A stretch of 64,000 nucleotides of DNA from Gracilibacillus halotolerans (GTDB lineage Bacteria > Bacillota > Bacilli > Bacillales > Amphibacillaceae). Location: positions 1-64,000 of the forward strand of contig NZ_JACHON010000009.1 in the NCBI RefSeq assembly GCF_014206945.1. Reading direction: 5' to 3'. The notes below the pieces were generated by a model that was not told the DNA's origin, did not search any database, and saw only the letters and a program-made list of their open reading frames with translations. The position numbers were made by a program, and so were the translations under genes. This document shows, piece by piece, positions 63,938 to 64,000 of this stretch; the first letter of the stretch is position 1, and every line of letters starts with the position of its first letter.

Positions 63938-64000
63938 TTAGAATCCACCACGGCTACCAGAGAAGGAGCGACCACCACCGGTGACACCGCCACCACCGCC
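63938..64000 (-). CDS. 3' end of a Gly-rich membrane-stress protein (YdjH-like), partial
   Basis: The frame on the minus strand runs off the right edge and ends with GGGGVTGGGRSFSGSRGGF and a TAA at 63938-63940. Such Gly-Ser tails close YdjH and TPM-domain proteins, and YdjH precedes YdjI in B. subtilis. Only about 20 codons are visible, so the family is inferred from the tail and the order of genes. The gap to ydjI is 18 bp. Confidence 0.7.
   Translation of the reverse strand, partial: GGGGGVTGGGRSFSGSRGGF

Overview
The window is a low-GC Bacillaceae chromosome segment. The 5' end of a 16S rRNA gene at the left edge, with a GAGCGCGGGAAGC-type variable region, and the protein content fit a moderately halophilic genus such as Oceanobacillus, Virgibacillus or Gracilibacillus. 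The genus is an inference. Most genes are on the minus strand. I see no CRISPR array, tRNA, prophage or intact insertion sequence.

Left part (1-21.9 kb). A 16S rRNA gene with tandem sigma-A promoters lies downstream of leuS, which has a T-box leader with a CTC specifier. Then come an oligo-glucosidase with LacI-type operators, an RlmN/Cfr-type rRNA methyltransferase, a cold-shock gene with a long leader, and an ECF sigma/anti-sigma pair with its own ECF-type promoter. These are followed by a luciferase-like oxidoreductase, an esterase, a 14-helix drug exporter and two permeases (AEC and TSUP). Lipoate synthesis (lipM-lipA), a HAD phosphatase and a short YjcZ-like gene follow. A three-gene cluster encodes an alpha/beta hydrolase, a membrane-anchored MurF-like ligase and a divergent Ddl. 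bioY sits behind a BirA-type operator.

Middle (21.9-32.8 kb). A seven-helix GGDEF protein is followed directly by an orphan sugar-type solute-binding lipoprotein. Next are an MFS carrier, a structured dispersed repeat, an M23 peptidase with three peptidoglycan-binding repeats but no signal peptide, a DsbA/FrnE-type protein and a chemotaxis receptor.

Pectin side-chain region (32.8-49.3 kb). About 14.5 kb of minus-strand genes look like a rhamnogalacturonan utilisation locus: a YesS-type AraC regulator, a GH106-like rhamnosidase, an acetylesterase, a YetA/PL26-like lyase, an Lpl/Ytc-type ABC importer, YesU and YesL homologues and a beta-propeller protein. No enzyme in it has a signal peptide, so the locus seems built to import oligosaccharides made elsewhere. 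A YhjB/YhjC-like symporter pair follows.

Right part (49.3-64 kb). A fruR-fruK-fruA operon is followed by a second copy of the dispersed repeat. An ABC-F ribosome-protection gene has a leader that combines a strong promoter, a large hairpin, a 22-codon leader peptide, an intrinsic terminator and an alternative structure around its ribosome binding site. Next are a flavin oxidoreductase, a pseudouridine synthase and a lipoprotein with a CuA-type copper motif. A TPP-riboswitch-controlled thiamine-precursor transporter operon ends in a TatD-type hydrolase. The window closes with ydjI- and ydjH-like genes.

The observations I rate highest are the ABC-F leader, the MurF-like/Ddl/hydrolase cluster, the GGDEF-binding-protein pair and the two-copy structured repeat.
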